From contig JAEQBH010002439.1 of the NCBI GenBank assembly GCA_016808115.1, forward strand, positions 682,001 through 746,000: a DNA stretch of 64,000 bases, given 5' to 3'. The stretch's first letter is position 1, and every line of letters begins with the position of its first letter. Shown here piece by piece: positions 36,075 to 45,147 of the stretch. This stretch comes from Tetrastigma voinierianum. Its lineage: Eukaryota; Streptophyta; Magnoliopsida; Vitales; Vitaceae. The notes beneath the pieces were generated by a model. The model did no database searches. It saw only the letters and a program-made list of their open reading frames with translations, and had not been told where the DNA came from. The position numbers and the translations under genes were made by a program.

Positions 36075-36895
36075 TGTACAGTATAAACATCATTGTGTTC
36101 ATGTGCGCGGTAACATCCGCGTCAGTCGGGTATGGGTGCCGCGATGTGGTCATTCACCACTCTTGGTGAGTGTGGGTTGAGTTTGTCTTTGGGACTCGAT
36201 CCGATGAAGACTCATAGTTCGAATCGGGAAATGAAGAGTAATTAAAGTGTATTTGGGCAAAGCAATAGAGTACGGTAATCCCCTAAGGTAGAAGCTTACA
36301 GGTTAGGGTGAAGGGAGACCAGCGGTAGTATCAAAGGTCGTGTGGGTGTAAGAGACACAGGGAGTATCAGAATTTCTGTGTGGGTGTAGAGACACAGGGA
36401 AGTATCCCGAATTTCTATGTGGGTGTAAGAGACCCAGGGAGGTATCCAGAATTTCTGTGTGGGTGTAAGAGACCCGAGGAGGTATCCCGAATTTCTGTGT
36501 GGGTGTAAGAGACCGGGGAGCTATCCCAAATTTCTATGTGGGTGTAAGAGACCCGTGGAGTTATCCAAAATTTCTGTGTGGGTGTAAGAGACCCGTGGAG
36601 ATATCCGAAATTTCTGTGTGAATGTAAGAGGCTCGCCGTTATAGGCGAAGGATGCATTTGCGAGATGAAAATACAGGTCATGGTTATCACGTGAACTTAG
36701 AGTTGAGTGATAGGAGTCGGGAAGTGACTCGAGGGTAAAAACTTTACAGTCACTGGTTATCACATAGTCTTAGAGATTGAGTGATGAATTTTAGGAATTA
36801 TTTCAGTTGGATACCTTTGGAAATTGCATTGGGTGTTGTTAAGCCGGCAAGGGCTCGGTATATGGATGTCATTCATGACATGGACTAGGTTGACG
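36075..36895 (+). repeat. Family 1 LTR fragment inside element B
   Basis: Sequence here matches the middle of LTR E: CATTGTGTTCATGTGCGCGG (compare 23810-23830), CATTCACCACTCTTGGTGAG, GGTTGAGTTTGTCTTTGGGAC, and AAATTGCATTGGGTGTTG (compare 26034-26053). It has neither an LTR start nor an end. It replaces RT, RNase H and most of integrase in B, which suggests a nested insertion followed by deletion on both sides. Confidence 0.8.
36335..36640 (+). repeat. Minisatellite, about 7-8 copies of a ~42-bp unit
   Basis: The unit is AATTTCTGTGTGGGTGTAAG followed by AGACCC(G/A)GGGAGGTATCC. Copies differ by single-base changes and one-base indels. Single-copy versions of the same segment occur at 25860-25940 and 59200-59235, so this is a local expansion inside the LTR fragment. 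Confidence 0.93.
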
Positions 36896-36989
36896 GTCCA
36901 TTAGATTGTCAGTAATTGTGACCTTGGGAAGGTCAGCGTTTACACATCAAGTAGGGGTTGTGTAGGGTTACATGTTGTATGGATTATAT

Positions 36990-37735
36990 ACGGGTGTTAG
37001 AGGACATGCTGCGAGCATGCGTCCTGAATTATAAGGGTAGCTGGAAGAGCAATTGCCGCAGCGAGTCACTTGTATAAGCAATTGCAGAAGCGGTATTATA
37101 CGAGATAATGGCACCATATGAGGCATTGTATGGGAGGCCATGCGAGATCCACCGATATATTGGACGAGGTGGAGAAGGCTCCATCACTGGTCTGATCTGA
37201 TTAAGAGACACCTCAGAAGGTGAGGCTTGATACAGCGGCTTAACCTCACGGCTCGGAGAGCCACGGCCTTATAAGAGCTATGCAGGATGTGCGGCGTCGA
37301 CCCTTAGAGTTCGAGGTTGGTGATCCGTCTTCTTGAAGGTGATGCCCTAGAGAGGGAGGTGGTTAGGTTAAGCGACGAGGGAAGGTATCGCAGGGATTTT
37401 ATTGAGCCTCCAGATACTCGAGAGGGTAGGCCTTTATCAGCGTGGACAGTTGGCTTTACCGCCCCGACATGTCGAGTGTCCACTGAGGGTTTCAAAATCT
37501 GTGCTCCGAGGTACACTCCGGATCCGGCTCATGTAGTGGCGGGAGAGATAGGGGTTGACCGCGGATGGGACCTTCGGAGGGACAGGTGTGCATTGTGGAT
37601 AACCGGGATCGGGTTTATGTATAAGGCCGTGGTCTGAGTGAGGGTGCTATGGCAGCACCGTGGAGTGGAGGAGTCAACGTAGGGGTGAGAGGACACGATG
37701 CGGGCCACCTATCCCTTCTTGTTTAGGGATGAAGG
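36990..37735 (+). pseudogene. Integrase C-terminal part and chromodomain-like tail (element B)
   Basis: LEDMLRACVLNYKG starts at about 36996. MAPYEALYGRPC follows at 37110-37145, then a LKVMP-like block near 37335 with frameshifts, and TPDPAHVVAGEIGVD at 37515-37560. The end has the HRGVEESTWE(R)EDTMRATYPF-like pattern at 37655-37720. The catalytic core is absent. A polypurine tract and the 3' LTR follow directly. Confidence 0.85.
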
Positions 37736-37847
37736 TACGTGGTTTAGTCGTTTAATATTTAAATGACTAGTTTACATGCATGGTAGAATGCATGTTGCAT
37801 ATGCATGTGTTTCGTAGTGATTGTCCAGAATTTCGGGACGAAATTCC

Positions 37848-37861
37848 TTTTAAGAGGAGAA
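37848..37861 (+). other. Polypurine tract of element B
   Basis: The run TTTTAAGAGGAGAA lies directly before the 3' LTR start. Confidence 0.75.
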
Positions 37862-39075
37862 TGTAGGGCAGAAAATTCCAATTTTTCGAAGGAATTAAAA
37901 TGGTCATTTAGGTCAAAAATCGAGGAATTTTGTAGATCTCGAATGATGGCAGTTTCACACGTTGGAATCGTCTCGCAAAATCTGAATTACCACGTCGAAT
38001 TTCATCGAATTAGAGACGGTCGAATTTCATGTTTTAGTACTTGAAATATCGGATGTAAGTAAAACGAGTTTGAGAACATGTGATGTGACAAAAGTCACCC
38101 ACGCAACATGTACTCATGTGACACATGTTGCGTAGTAGAGATGATGGAAACGGACGTAGAGATTGTGCAGCGATGTCAAAATCAGAGAAGGGACATGGAT
38201 GACATTTTGAAATTCTAAATGAGAAAAGAACAAAAATAGAGAATAGTGACCTTCTCAAATCAAAAGGGCAAAACGTGAAGGAGAAGGAGAAAAGATGCAG
38301 AAAGTTAGGTTTTGAGATCTTGATATTTTAGAGAGAGAGAGAGCACCTTCTCTCTAGATTTTCGTCGTCGGATGAGTCGGATTCAGCGGAGGCGAGAAGG
38401 AAGAAAGTGATTACGCGGTGAGAGCGACCAGCGTGGCGCAGGCCACGAGGAGTGTGACAAGTTTCAGAGTGAGGTAGGGTTTATATACTTGTTTTACTCT
38501 TGATTTAAGTGTTTTGTAATGCTTGAGTTGGATGAGGCAGTGATGATCGTTGATCGGTCCCAAAGCTTTTGGCAAAATGTTGGAATTTATGAGACCCATT
38601 TAATGATCGTGTTCAATTAGGCACTGTTTTGGAGTGTTTGTATTTATAATTTGTAGGAAAATAAATTGTGTTTGGTGTGCATGAGGCCGGGGAATGGCCA
38701 TGGTATTCGATTCCTGGTACTGGAACCCGATGTGTGTATTAATCTTGAAGTAAATTTGTCCCTTTGCTCTGTTTAAAGATTTGTTATCCTTGATCCGGTT
38801 AACAAGAAATGGACTAACGGCCATGTGTTGGGTGCTTGAAATTGATGAAATAGATGGTTTGAGTTGTATAGGAAATTAGTAGGTTAATGCATGAACTGTG
38901 TATTAACATGAGGAGTCCTAATTATATGGAATATAATTGTGTGTGTGGAAATCATTGGAGATGAGTTTGTGATTAGCTCAAGTGAGTTAATTTGGGTGAT
39001 AGTTGACCAAATTGAGCACATTGGTATAAATTATTATTTGAAATTATATAACATGTTGTATGTGATTTAAATATG

Positions 39076-39167
<92 letters not shown>

Positions 39168-39963
39168 AATATATTAGCATGAAATGGCATAATGCATTTT
39201 CATATGCACCGGGGTAACCTAGAAATTAGGTGTGTGTGTGCATGACATGAATTTTCTAAAAAACGAACATGATTGCAAAAGGAATTTCACAGAATGATAT
39301 TCCGGAGAATGGGGTTGGGAGATGGTCGATGAATCATTCGGATGAGGACCATGGCTTCATTCCGGGAAGTTCTCCAACACATTCGCCTCGGAGGGTAGTC
39401 CCATATTGCAGATTTGGTAGTGTATTTTCAAGAACAACAAGTTTTGTTTTGAAAATGATTATTTTTCTCATATATGGCTTAGGCAAGTGTGAGGGAGTCG
39501 GTGAGGACTAGAGAAATGGGAATGGACATTTAGACATTCAAGTAGGATCACGTGTTACTGGTGTGTGTGTTACATTAGAGCATTACATGCACTGAGGTGG
39601 AGAGTAACCCATTTGGGGTGATTCCACTCTTGGGCGATAGCTCACCTGTCGAGAAATTTTTTGTTCGAGTGAGGGCGTTCGGAGGCGGCTCATTTAGAGG
39701 CCGATTTTGAAGAAAGCCGGGTTGTGGCTTTGATGTTTGGGATAATATGTATTAGAATTGTAGATTTTAATATGTATTTGTATTAAGAGTAATGAAATGG
39801 CTCTTGGACTATTGGAATATAGTTGGGTATATGTATTGATGAGTGTTGATGCAGGGGCCCAAGTGGCCATTTTTACTCAGGTATGGGTCTTGTGATACGA
39901 GACGTATAGATTTTCCGTGGGTTGACGGGTAGTCAACGGACACCCCGGGTTTGGGGCGTCACA
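37862..39963 (+). repeat. 3' LTR of element B
   Basis: It starts TGTAGGGCAGAAAATTCC (decayed TGTAAAACCCGAG) and ends TTTGGGGCGTCACA, 2102 bp. Compared with the 5' LTR it shows many one- and two-base indels. Its (TA)n tract (39078-39164) is longer than that of the 5' LTR. Confidence 0.9.
39078..39164. repeat. (TA)n microsatellite in B 3' LTR
   Basis: About 87 bases of TA at the same place in the LTR as 32320-32384. Confidence 0.97.
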
Positions 39964-40232
39964 GTTTGTGAATTGTGTAACAATCGGCGTAAGAATCAAT
40001 GAAGAAAACCAAGAAGAATACACACAAGGTTTTATGTGGTTCAGCAGTATGCCTACATCCACGAGAACAACGACTTGAATTTTTCACTATCACTAAAATA
40101 AGGTTACATAGGAGGGTATTTATAATAACCTTGGATATTACCAAATTATAAAAATATCCTTATACCTTAAATATACCATACCATACCGTGGGGGCAAACC
40201 CCTAACCTATTATTTCGCCCCCCAACAAAGAG
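39964..40232. repeat. Unclassified repeat remnant
   Basis: The segment has GGTTTTATGTGGTTCAGCAG and CCTACATCCACGAGAAC, a type of block often seen in plant LTRs or related non-coding elements. No ends or duplication were found. Confidence 0.4.
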
Positions 40233-40265
40233 TGTGACGCCCCAAATCGGGGGGGTGTCACATTT

Positions 40266-40277
40266 TGGTATCAGAGC
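40266..40277 (+). other. tRNA-Met(initiator) primer binding site, intact
   Basis: TGGTATCAGAGC lies three bases after the LTR end ACA. This is the sequence complementary to the 3' end of plant initiator Met tRNA and is the best-preserved PBS in the window. Confidence 0.9.
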
Positions 40278-40584
40278 TTAGGTATATGAATACCTAGGTC
40301 TCGATGGGCACGGGGTTAGATCATGCATTGTTGTGTGTTGCGTGTTTTGTGCTTAACATGTTGCGTTATTATGTGATCGTGTGTTAAAAATTGCGTGAAT
40401 TATATATATATATGGAAGAATGTATATAGGAAAAGACGAACACTAGGGTTAGAAAACATAACCTTATGAGTTTGAAGAACAAAATGAACGTGATAGTTTG
40501 GGAGGTTGAGGTCTATTAGTAGTGGCATATGCACTACTAGTTAGACAAGGAAAGAAATCTCAGTTTGCTATTTGACTTGTGTAG

Positions 40585-41061
40585 ATGGCAAATTGAGGAA
40601 GAGAAGGTAGAGGTTGTCCACAGGAAAATAGTCAACCACCACCTGTGTTTGACCCACAGGCCTTTAGAGAGGCTATAGGCGCTATAGTTGACATCATTGT
40701 GCAGGCGAGCGTTGTGGCTGCTACCACTACACGGACTAGTGCAATGGTGGGCCAGGGAGGGAAGAGTAACCTCCAGGGGTTTCATCATCCTCCGACATAC
40801 ATGGGAGGAGGGGACTCAATGGTCAGGACAACTTTGGCCATTGAAAGAGAAATAAACGACACACAAAGCATCTAGGGCATGGGTGCTAGTGCTAAGAGGA
40901 AGGATAATCAATCTTCTTCTAGCTCTAGGAAGAAGCAGAAGACTTCTGCTTCGTACGGATTTCAGGGACGGGCTGCGGCTATCAGGGCCAAGGACGAGTC
41001 GGGGCTTCTAGCCAAACGGGGCAGATGACATGCTACCATTAGCATCAGCCTGGGCACATGA
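40585..41061 (+). pseudogene. gag remnant with internal deletion, cut in the zinc knuckle (fragment C)
   Basis: MAN and a GRGR-like start lie at 40585. FDPQAFREAIGAIVDIIVQA (40647-40706) and HHPPTYMGGG (40783-40812) follow; then DSMVRTTLAIEREI appears immediately, so the capsid-like core (about 150 codons in B) has been deleted. An SSSS.KKQKTSAS block and a GF.GR block lead to a CYH.HQPGHM stretch at 41031-41060. There the CCHC knuckle stops, because LTR sequence starts at 41062. Confidence 0.85.
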
Positions 41062-41275
41062 TGTAAAACCCGGGAAAATTCAAATTTTCTGAAAAAGGGT
41101 AAAATGGTAATTTCGATCAAAACCTGAAATTTTCTAGATGGGATGTGAAATAGATTTGCCAGTTGGAATCATCTCGCGAGGAAATCTAGCTACGTCGAAT
41201 TTCGAGCCGGTCGAATTTCACGTTTTCGAGACAACAAGTATCGGGTCCTTTGTAAAACGGTTTTGAAAGGCGATT
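41062..41275 (+). repeat. Family 1 LTR, 5' end only (LTR D)
   Basis: It starts TGTAAAACCCGGGAAAATTC and keeps the first ~210 bp (TTCTAGAT, GAATCATCTCGCGA, ACGTTTTCGAGACA). It then runs into a family 2 LTR. It may share an origin with the LTR end at 44360-44716, but the subfamilies of the two seem to differ. Confidence 0.8.
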
Positions 41276-41950
41276 TGATATAACGCTATTTTAATTATAC
41301 CCTAACGGTTTTATAACATGTTTAGGGTATAATAAAAGTAACAGTATATTTTGGAATAAAATAAAGATAAAAACAAAAGTAGGAATATGCATAAGTTAAA
41401 TTAAAAATAATAAAGAAGATTTGAGGCTATTGTAAAAATATCATAGAATTGGTGCAAATATTAGAAGAGTTGGAGGACCAAAGTGAAATAAAAGGGAGGA
41501 TAAGATCAGAATAAGGGGATAAGGCAAAAATAAATATCATTTTGGTCTTGGAGAAGGAGAGCAAACACGGGATAAAGAGAAGAAGAAAAAAGAAAGAAGA
41601 AGAAAAGAAGAAAGAAGGAAAGGAAAAAAGAAGATCACAGGTATGGATACATGTCTTGGGTTGTATGGAACTATGGTGGTATGGAATTTGAGTATAGTTT
41701 TGTACATGGAAACTATGTGTGTATGGAAGTCTAGTTTTTGGTCTAGAAGTTTAGATCATGGTTTGGAACCACTTTCTTTTTGAGTATGGTTTGGGTTTGA
41801 AGCTCCAGACTCATTTCTTGTTAAGTTGAGTTGAGAAGAACCACAAGGATCCTATATATGTGTTTTGGGAAGGGTCTAGTTGCAAGTTGAACCAAGAAAA
41901 TTTTCCTATTTTTGATCATACTCAGTAGCCGGAACTTAGAACGGGTTTTT

Positions 41951-42690
41951 GGGTATGAAATAAAGGGAATTTGGAAGTGAGTCCTTCTGGTAAATTTTAG
42001 CCATATCAATGAAATTGATGTTAGGCTTTTGAATTTCTCAATTTGGACCTCTTTAGACCAAGTTATAGTCCTTTTACCGAGGTCAGCACAGTTAGGTCTG
42101 GTCGGGTCGATTCGGCGATTCGGTGGACCTTAGAGCTGATTTTTGGGTATGAAATAAAGGGAATTTGGAAGTGAGTCCTTATAGTAAATTGTAGCCACAT
42201 CAATGAACTTGATGTTAGGCTTTTTAATTTCTCAATTTGGACCTCTGTAGACCAAGTTATGGTCCTTTTACCGAGGTCAGCTCAGTTAGGTCTGGTCGGG
42301 TCAGTTCGGCCAGTTCGGGTCAACTAGCCGGACCTTAGAGCTGATTTTTGGGTATGAAATAAAGGAATTTGGAAGTGAGTCCTTCTGGTAAATTGTATCC
42401 ACATCAATGAACTTGATGTTAGGCTTTTAATTTTCAATTTGAATTTATAGACGAGTTATGATCCTTTTACCGAGATCGACTTAAATTTAGGTCTGGTCGG
42501 TCGGTTCGACCGGTTAAGTTAGCCCGGACTTTAGAGCTGATTTTGGGTATGAAATAAAGAAATTTGGAAGTGAGTCCTTTGATAAATTGTATCCCACATC
42601 AATGAAACTTGATGTTAGGCACTGAATTTCTTAATTCCAGATCTCTATGAACCGCGTTATGGTCCTTTTCCGAGGTCGGCACGTAGAGGT
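41951..42690 (+). repeat. Tandem array 1 in LTR J, 4 copies of ~195-205 bp
   Basis: Copies begin with GGGTATGAAATAAAGG at 41951, 42144, 42350 and 42545. Each continues with AATTTGGAAGTGAGTCCTT, AACTTGATGTTAGGCTTTT-type and CCTTTTACCGAGGTCAGC-type blocks. The last copy is the most degenerate. Confidence 0.93.
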
Positions 42691-42905
42691 CAAGCGAGCT
42701 CATCTGGAAAATTCGACGTAGCTCATCACGTAGAGTCGGCAAACCTCATCCTGTAGAGGTCAGCAGAGGTCAACAGAGCTCATCCTGTAGAGGTCAGCAG
42801 AGGTCAACCTGTAGACCTCATCTTGTAGAATTCGGCGAGAGGGTCGGCCTATAGAGGTCGGCGGGGTCGTTTGCTGGGGTCGGCTCGGCTAGTTCGGGTC
42901 ATTCG
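42690..42905 (+). repeat. Short repeats of (G)AGGTCAGC/CTCATC(C)TGTAG
   Basis: Between the two arrays lie several copies of a ~25-40-base unit with CTCATCCTGTAGAGGTCAGC and GAGGTCAACAGAG. It appears to have grown from the CCGAGGTCAGCTCGG part of array 1. Confidence 0.75.
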
Positions 42906-42923
42906 TGCAGGTTGAATACGTAT

Positions 42924-43660
42924 GACCTCCAACTTCGGAAGGTCATAACTCCTTCGTCCGAACTCCGTTTGGGGTGTTCTTGGAATCTATGGAAAGCCCA
43001 TTGAGTCAAAAATTCATTCATATGCCTGAGGAGAATAGAAGGTGTCAGACCGAGGTGTTAGACCGAGTTTACCGAGGACAGGTCAGCTCGGCTGGGTGTG
43101 ACTACGTATGACCTCCAACTTCGGAAGGTCATAACTCCTTCGTCCGAACTCCGATTCGGGTGTTCTTGGACTCTATGGAAAGCCCATTGAGTCAAGAATC
43201 TATTCATATGCCTGAGGAGGATATCATGTTTTAGACCGAGGTGTCAGACTGAGTTTACCAAGGTCAGGTCAGCTCAGTTAGTTCAGGTCAGCTCGTCTGG
43301 GTGTGACTACGTATGACCTCCAACTTTGGAAGGTCATAACTCCTTCGTCCGAACTCCGATTCAGGTGTTCTTGGACTCTATGGAAAGCCCATTGAGTCAA
43401 GAATCTATTCATATGCCTTAGGAGGATAGCAGGTGTCAGACCGAGGTGTCAAACCGAGTTTACCGAGGTCAGGTCAGCTCGATCGGTTGAATCCGGCTCG
43501 ATGCGGGTGTGACTACGTATGACACCTCCAGCCGGAGGTCATAACTCCTTCATCCGAACTCCGATTCGGGTGTTCTTGGACTCTATGGAAAGCCCATTGA
43601 GTCAATAATCCATCCATAGATAGCTTGATAAAATTGGAACTCATATTAGTTCCAGAAATC
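42924..43660 (+). repeat. Tandem array 2 in LTR J, 4 copies of ~186-206 bp
   Basis: Copies begin at 42924, 43110, 43315 and 43521 with GACCTCCAACTTCGGAAGG-type sequence, then TCATAACTCCTTCGTCCGAA, TGTTCTTGGACTCTATGGAA and AGCCCATTGAGTCA. The unit is homologous to the array unit in LTR F and to the reversed copies at 14160-14640. Confidence 0.93.
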
Positions 43661-44359
43661 ATGAAAAAAAAACAGTAGGCCTTGTATGTAACCATAGTTA
43701 TTCATACTATGAACACCTATTATGAAAAATGCAAAGATATGAATAAGTGATGATATATATATATCACATATGATTACCGAATGATAATAATTATTCGAGA
43801 ATATGATATATATATACTGAACATAAAATACACATTGATTATGCACTTAGAACACGGTAGAGGGATAGATGGACATGCACATTAGGAAAACCAAGTGCGG
43901 CATACAAGTTCGATGCTCGAGTACGGTTTGATTGATGAGATAGATCCCACGTTTGGATCGCAGATTGTACGAAGAGGTCACCATAAGCATATCAGGCCCT
44001 TATAGACCACTGGTTCACATAGTGAGTACAGCGCCTTCGGGCCCTTATAGTTTCCTGTATCCACTTTAAGGTTTATGCAGACATGAAACATAAAAGAAAA
44101 TGACAGGTATATGCAAATGAAATGTATAGAATATATGACATGATATGAGAAGCATAACAGCTATGCGATGATAGTATATGATTCTGAGAACAAAGTAAAG
44201 TACAAGATGACATGAAAAGTATATGGAGAAGATGATAAGAAATGAAACTGGTCATGAAAAGTATATATATATGAGAAATGATAAGAATCTGTAAATGTTA
44301 TATGTGTTATATGCATTTGTATAGAAGTGTGGTGACCCTTAAGCGTAATTAAGCGTAAT

Positions 44360-44716
44360 AGTTGGGTATGTAATTATGGTAAGAGGGACATGATCGAATT
44401 CTTATGGACTGTAATTAAGCGTTTTATTTTCATATTTTAGATTTAAATGTGAATGAATGGGTCCCGGTAAAGGGATGTATATTGGGGATATAGACAGATG
44501 GACCGCATTAAGGTGCAAATACTGCTTGTTGAGACCACGGATGAGTTATGATTATATTGTTATCACGGGTTGTATGTTGGGTAGAACTCCCCCGAGCAAA
44601 GGCTTTGCTTTCGATTTTTGCGAAAATATGGATCCGATAAATGGGACACAACGGTGTGGTGTTATTGGGTCATCACGAAATCCAATAGAATTAGCGAGGA
44701 TGTCAATGGGACCCTT
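44360..44716 (+). repeat. Family 1 LTR, 3' part, fused to integrase
   Basis: This segment matches the last ~370 bp of the LTR at 45148-47533 almost block for block: GGTATGTAATTATGGTAA, GATCGAATTCTTATGG, TTAGATTTAAATGTGAATGA, GTTGTATGTTGGGTAGAACT, GCGAAAATATGGATCC. It stops at TCAATGGGACCCT, where integrase sequence begins. No LTR end or PBS remains. Confidence 0.88.
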
Positions 44717-45147
44717 CAAGATACTTAAGAGGGTGAATATACTTGCATACTGGTTGGTGTTACCACCGATTGTATCAGGTGTCCATGAGGTGTTCCATGT
44801 CTTCATGTTTCGAAAGTATACTCCAGATCCAGCTCATGTAGTGGATTGGGGAGAGATTGTTGTTGATACAAATGGGACCTTCGAGAAGGGACTGGTGCAT
44901 ATCTTGGATAGTCGGGATCAGGTTTGGAAAGCATGTCTGTAAGGCTAGTGGTGTTGTGGCGACCCCAGTGGAGTGGAGGAGCGACATGGGAACGGGGACA
45001 CGATGGGTGTCGAGTTATCCTTTCTGTTTAAGGATAAGTCGTCTTCTTGTTGAGTCATTAGGGATTTAATGACTGTTGCATATGCATGGTGATTGATGTG
45101 CATGTGTCTGTGAATTTCGAGACAAAATTCCTTTAAGGAGGGGAGAA
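44709..45147 (+). pseudogene. Integrase C-terminal part and polypurine tract
   Basis: From 44709 the frame reads PFKILKRVN, then HEVFHVFMFRKYTPDPAHVV, WGEIVVDTNGTFE and DSRDQV to about 44925, the C-terminal region of Ty3/Gypsy integrase. After a frameshift comes a degraded tail (44950-45030) with TMG and YPFLF-like ends. An AAGGAGGGGAGAA tract sits just before the LTR at 45148. The open frame 44457-44942 (161 codons) starts in LTR sequence and ends in integrase. It is the longest frame in the window but is a deletion product, not a designed fusion. Confidence 0.87.

Larger units (their letters stand above)
31093..39963 (+). mobile_element. Element B: Ty3/Gypsy LTR retrotransposon, internally replaced
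   Basis: Two like-oriented LTRs (31093-33203 and 37862-39963) bound an 8.87-kb element. Internal order is PBS, leader, gag, protease, a piece of a foreign family 1 LTR (36075-36895), then the last part of integrase and a polypurine tract. RT, RNase H and most of integrase are missing. Flanks TGTTG and GTTTG are not an exact duplication, so flanking bases have changed or the element recombined. It belongs to the same family as A but to a subfamily with (TA)n in the LTR. Confidence 0.9.
40233..41061 (+). mobile_element. Family 1 fragment C: LTR end, PBS, leader and gag start
   Basis: The fragment begins with only the last bases of an LTR (ending GGGGGGGTGTCACA at 40262), then an intact PBS, a 320-bp leader and a gag start at 40585. 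The leader is closely similar to 61960-62200 (ACACTAGGGTTAGAAAACATAACC in both; compared in parts). It is cut on the right at 41062 by another family 1 LTR start. Confidence 0.85.
41280..44337 (+). repeat. Family 2 LTR with two tandem arrays (LTR J), 3' truncated
   Basis: The start (ATAACGCTATTTTAATTATACCCTAACGG, around 41280-41320) is a changed form of TGTAACACCCCGAAATATACCCTAG. The shared GTTTAGGGTATAAT, GTTGGAGGACCAAAGTGAAAT and GA-rich (41570-41640) blocks match LTR Q reversed. Later blocks match LTR F in order: AAAATGCAAAGATA (43718), ACATATGATTACCG (43768), CCTTCGGGCCCTTATAG (44034). It ends near 44337 without the final ~370 bp seen in F. It is 3 kb, versus 1.8 kb for F, mainly because of two arrays. 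Confidence 0.82.

Noticed and set aside
36335..36640. Regularly spaced repeats considered as a CRISPR array
   Set aside because: Units are contiguous with no unique spacers, and the context is a plant LTR.
31088..39968. Target duplication of element B
   Set aside because: Flanks TGTTG and GTTTG differ at two of five positions; I do not claim a duplication.
41062..44716. LTR D and the LTR end at 44360 read as one LTR interrupted by LTR J
   Set aside because: Attractive, but D resembles the A/B subfamily, while the 44360 piece resembles LTR P, and both J and the LTR lack sequence at the join.
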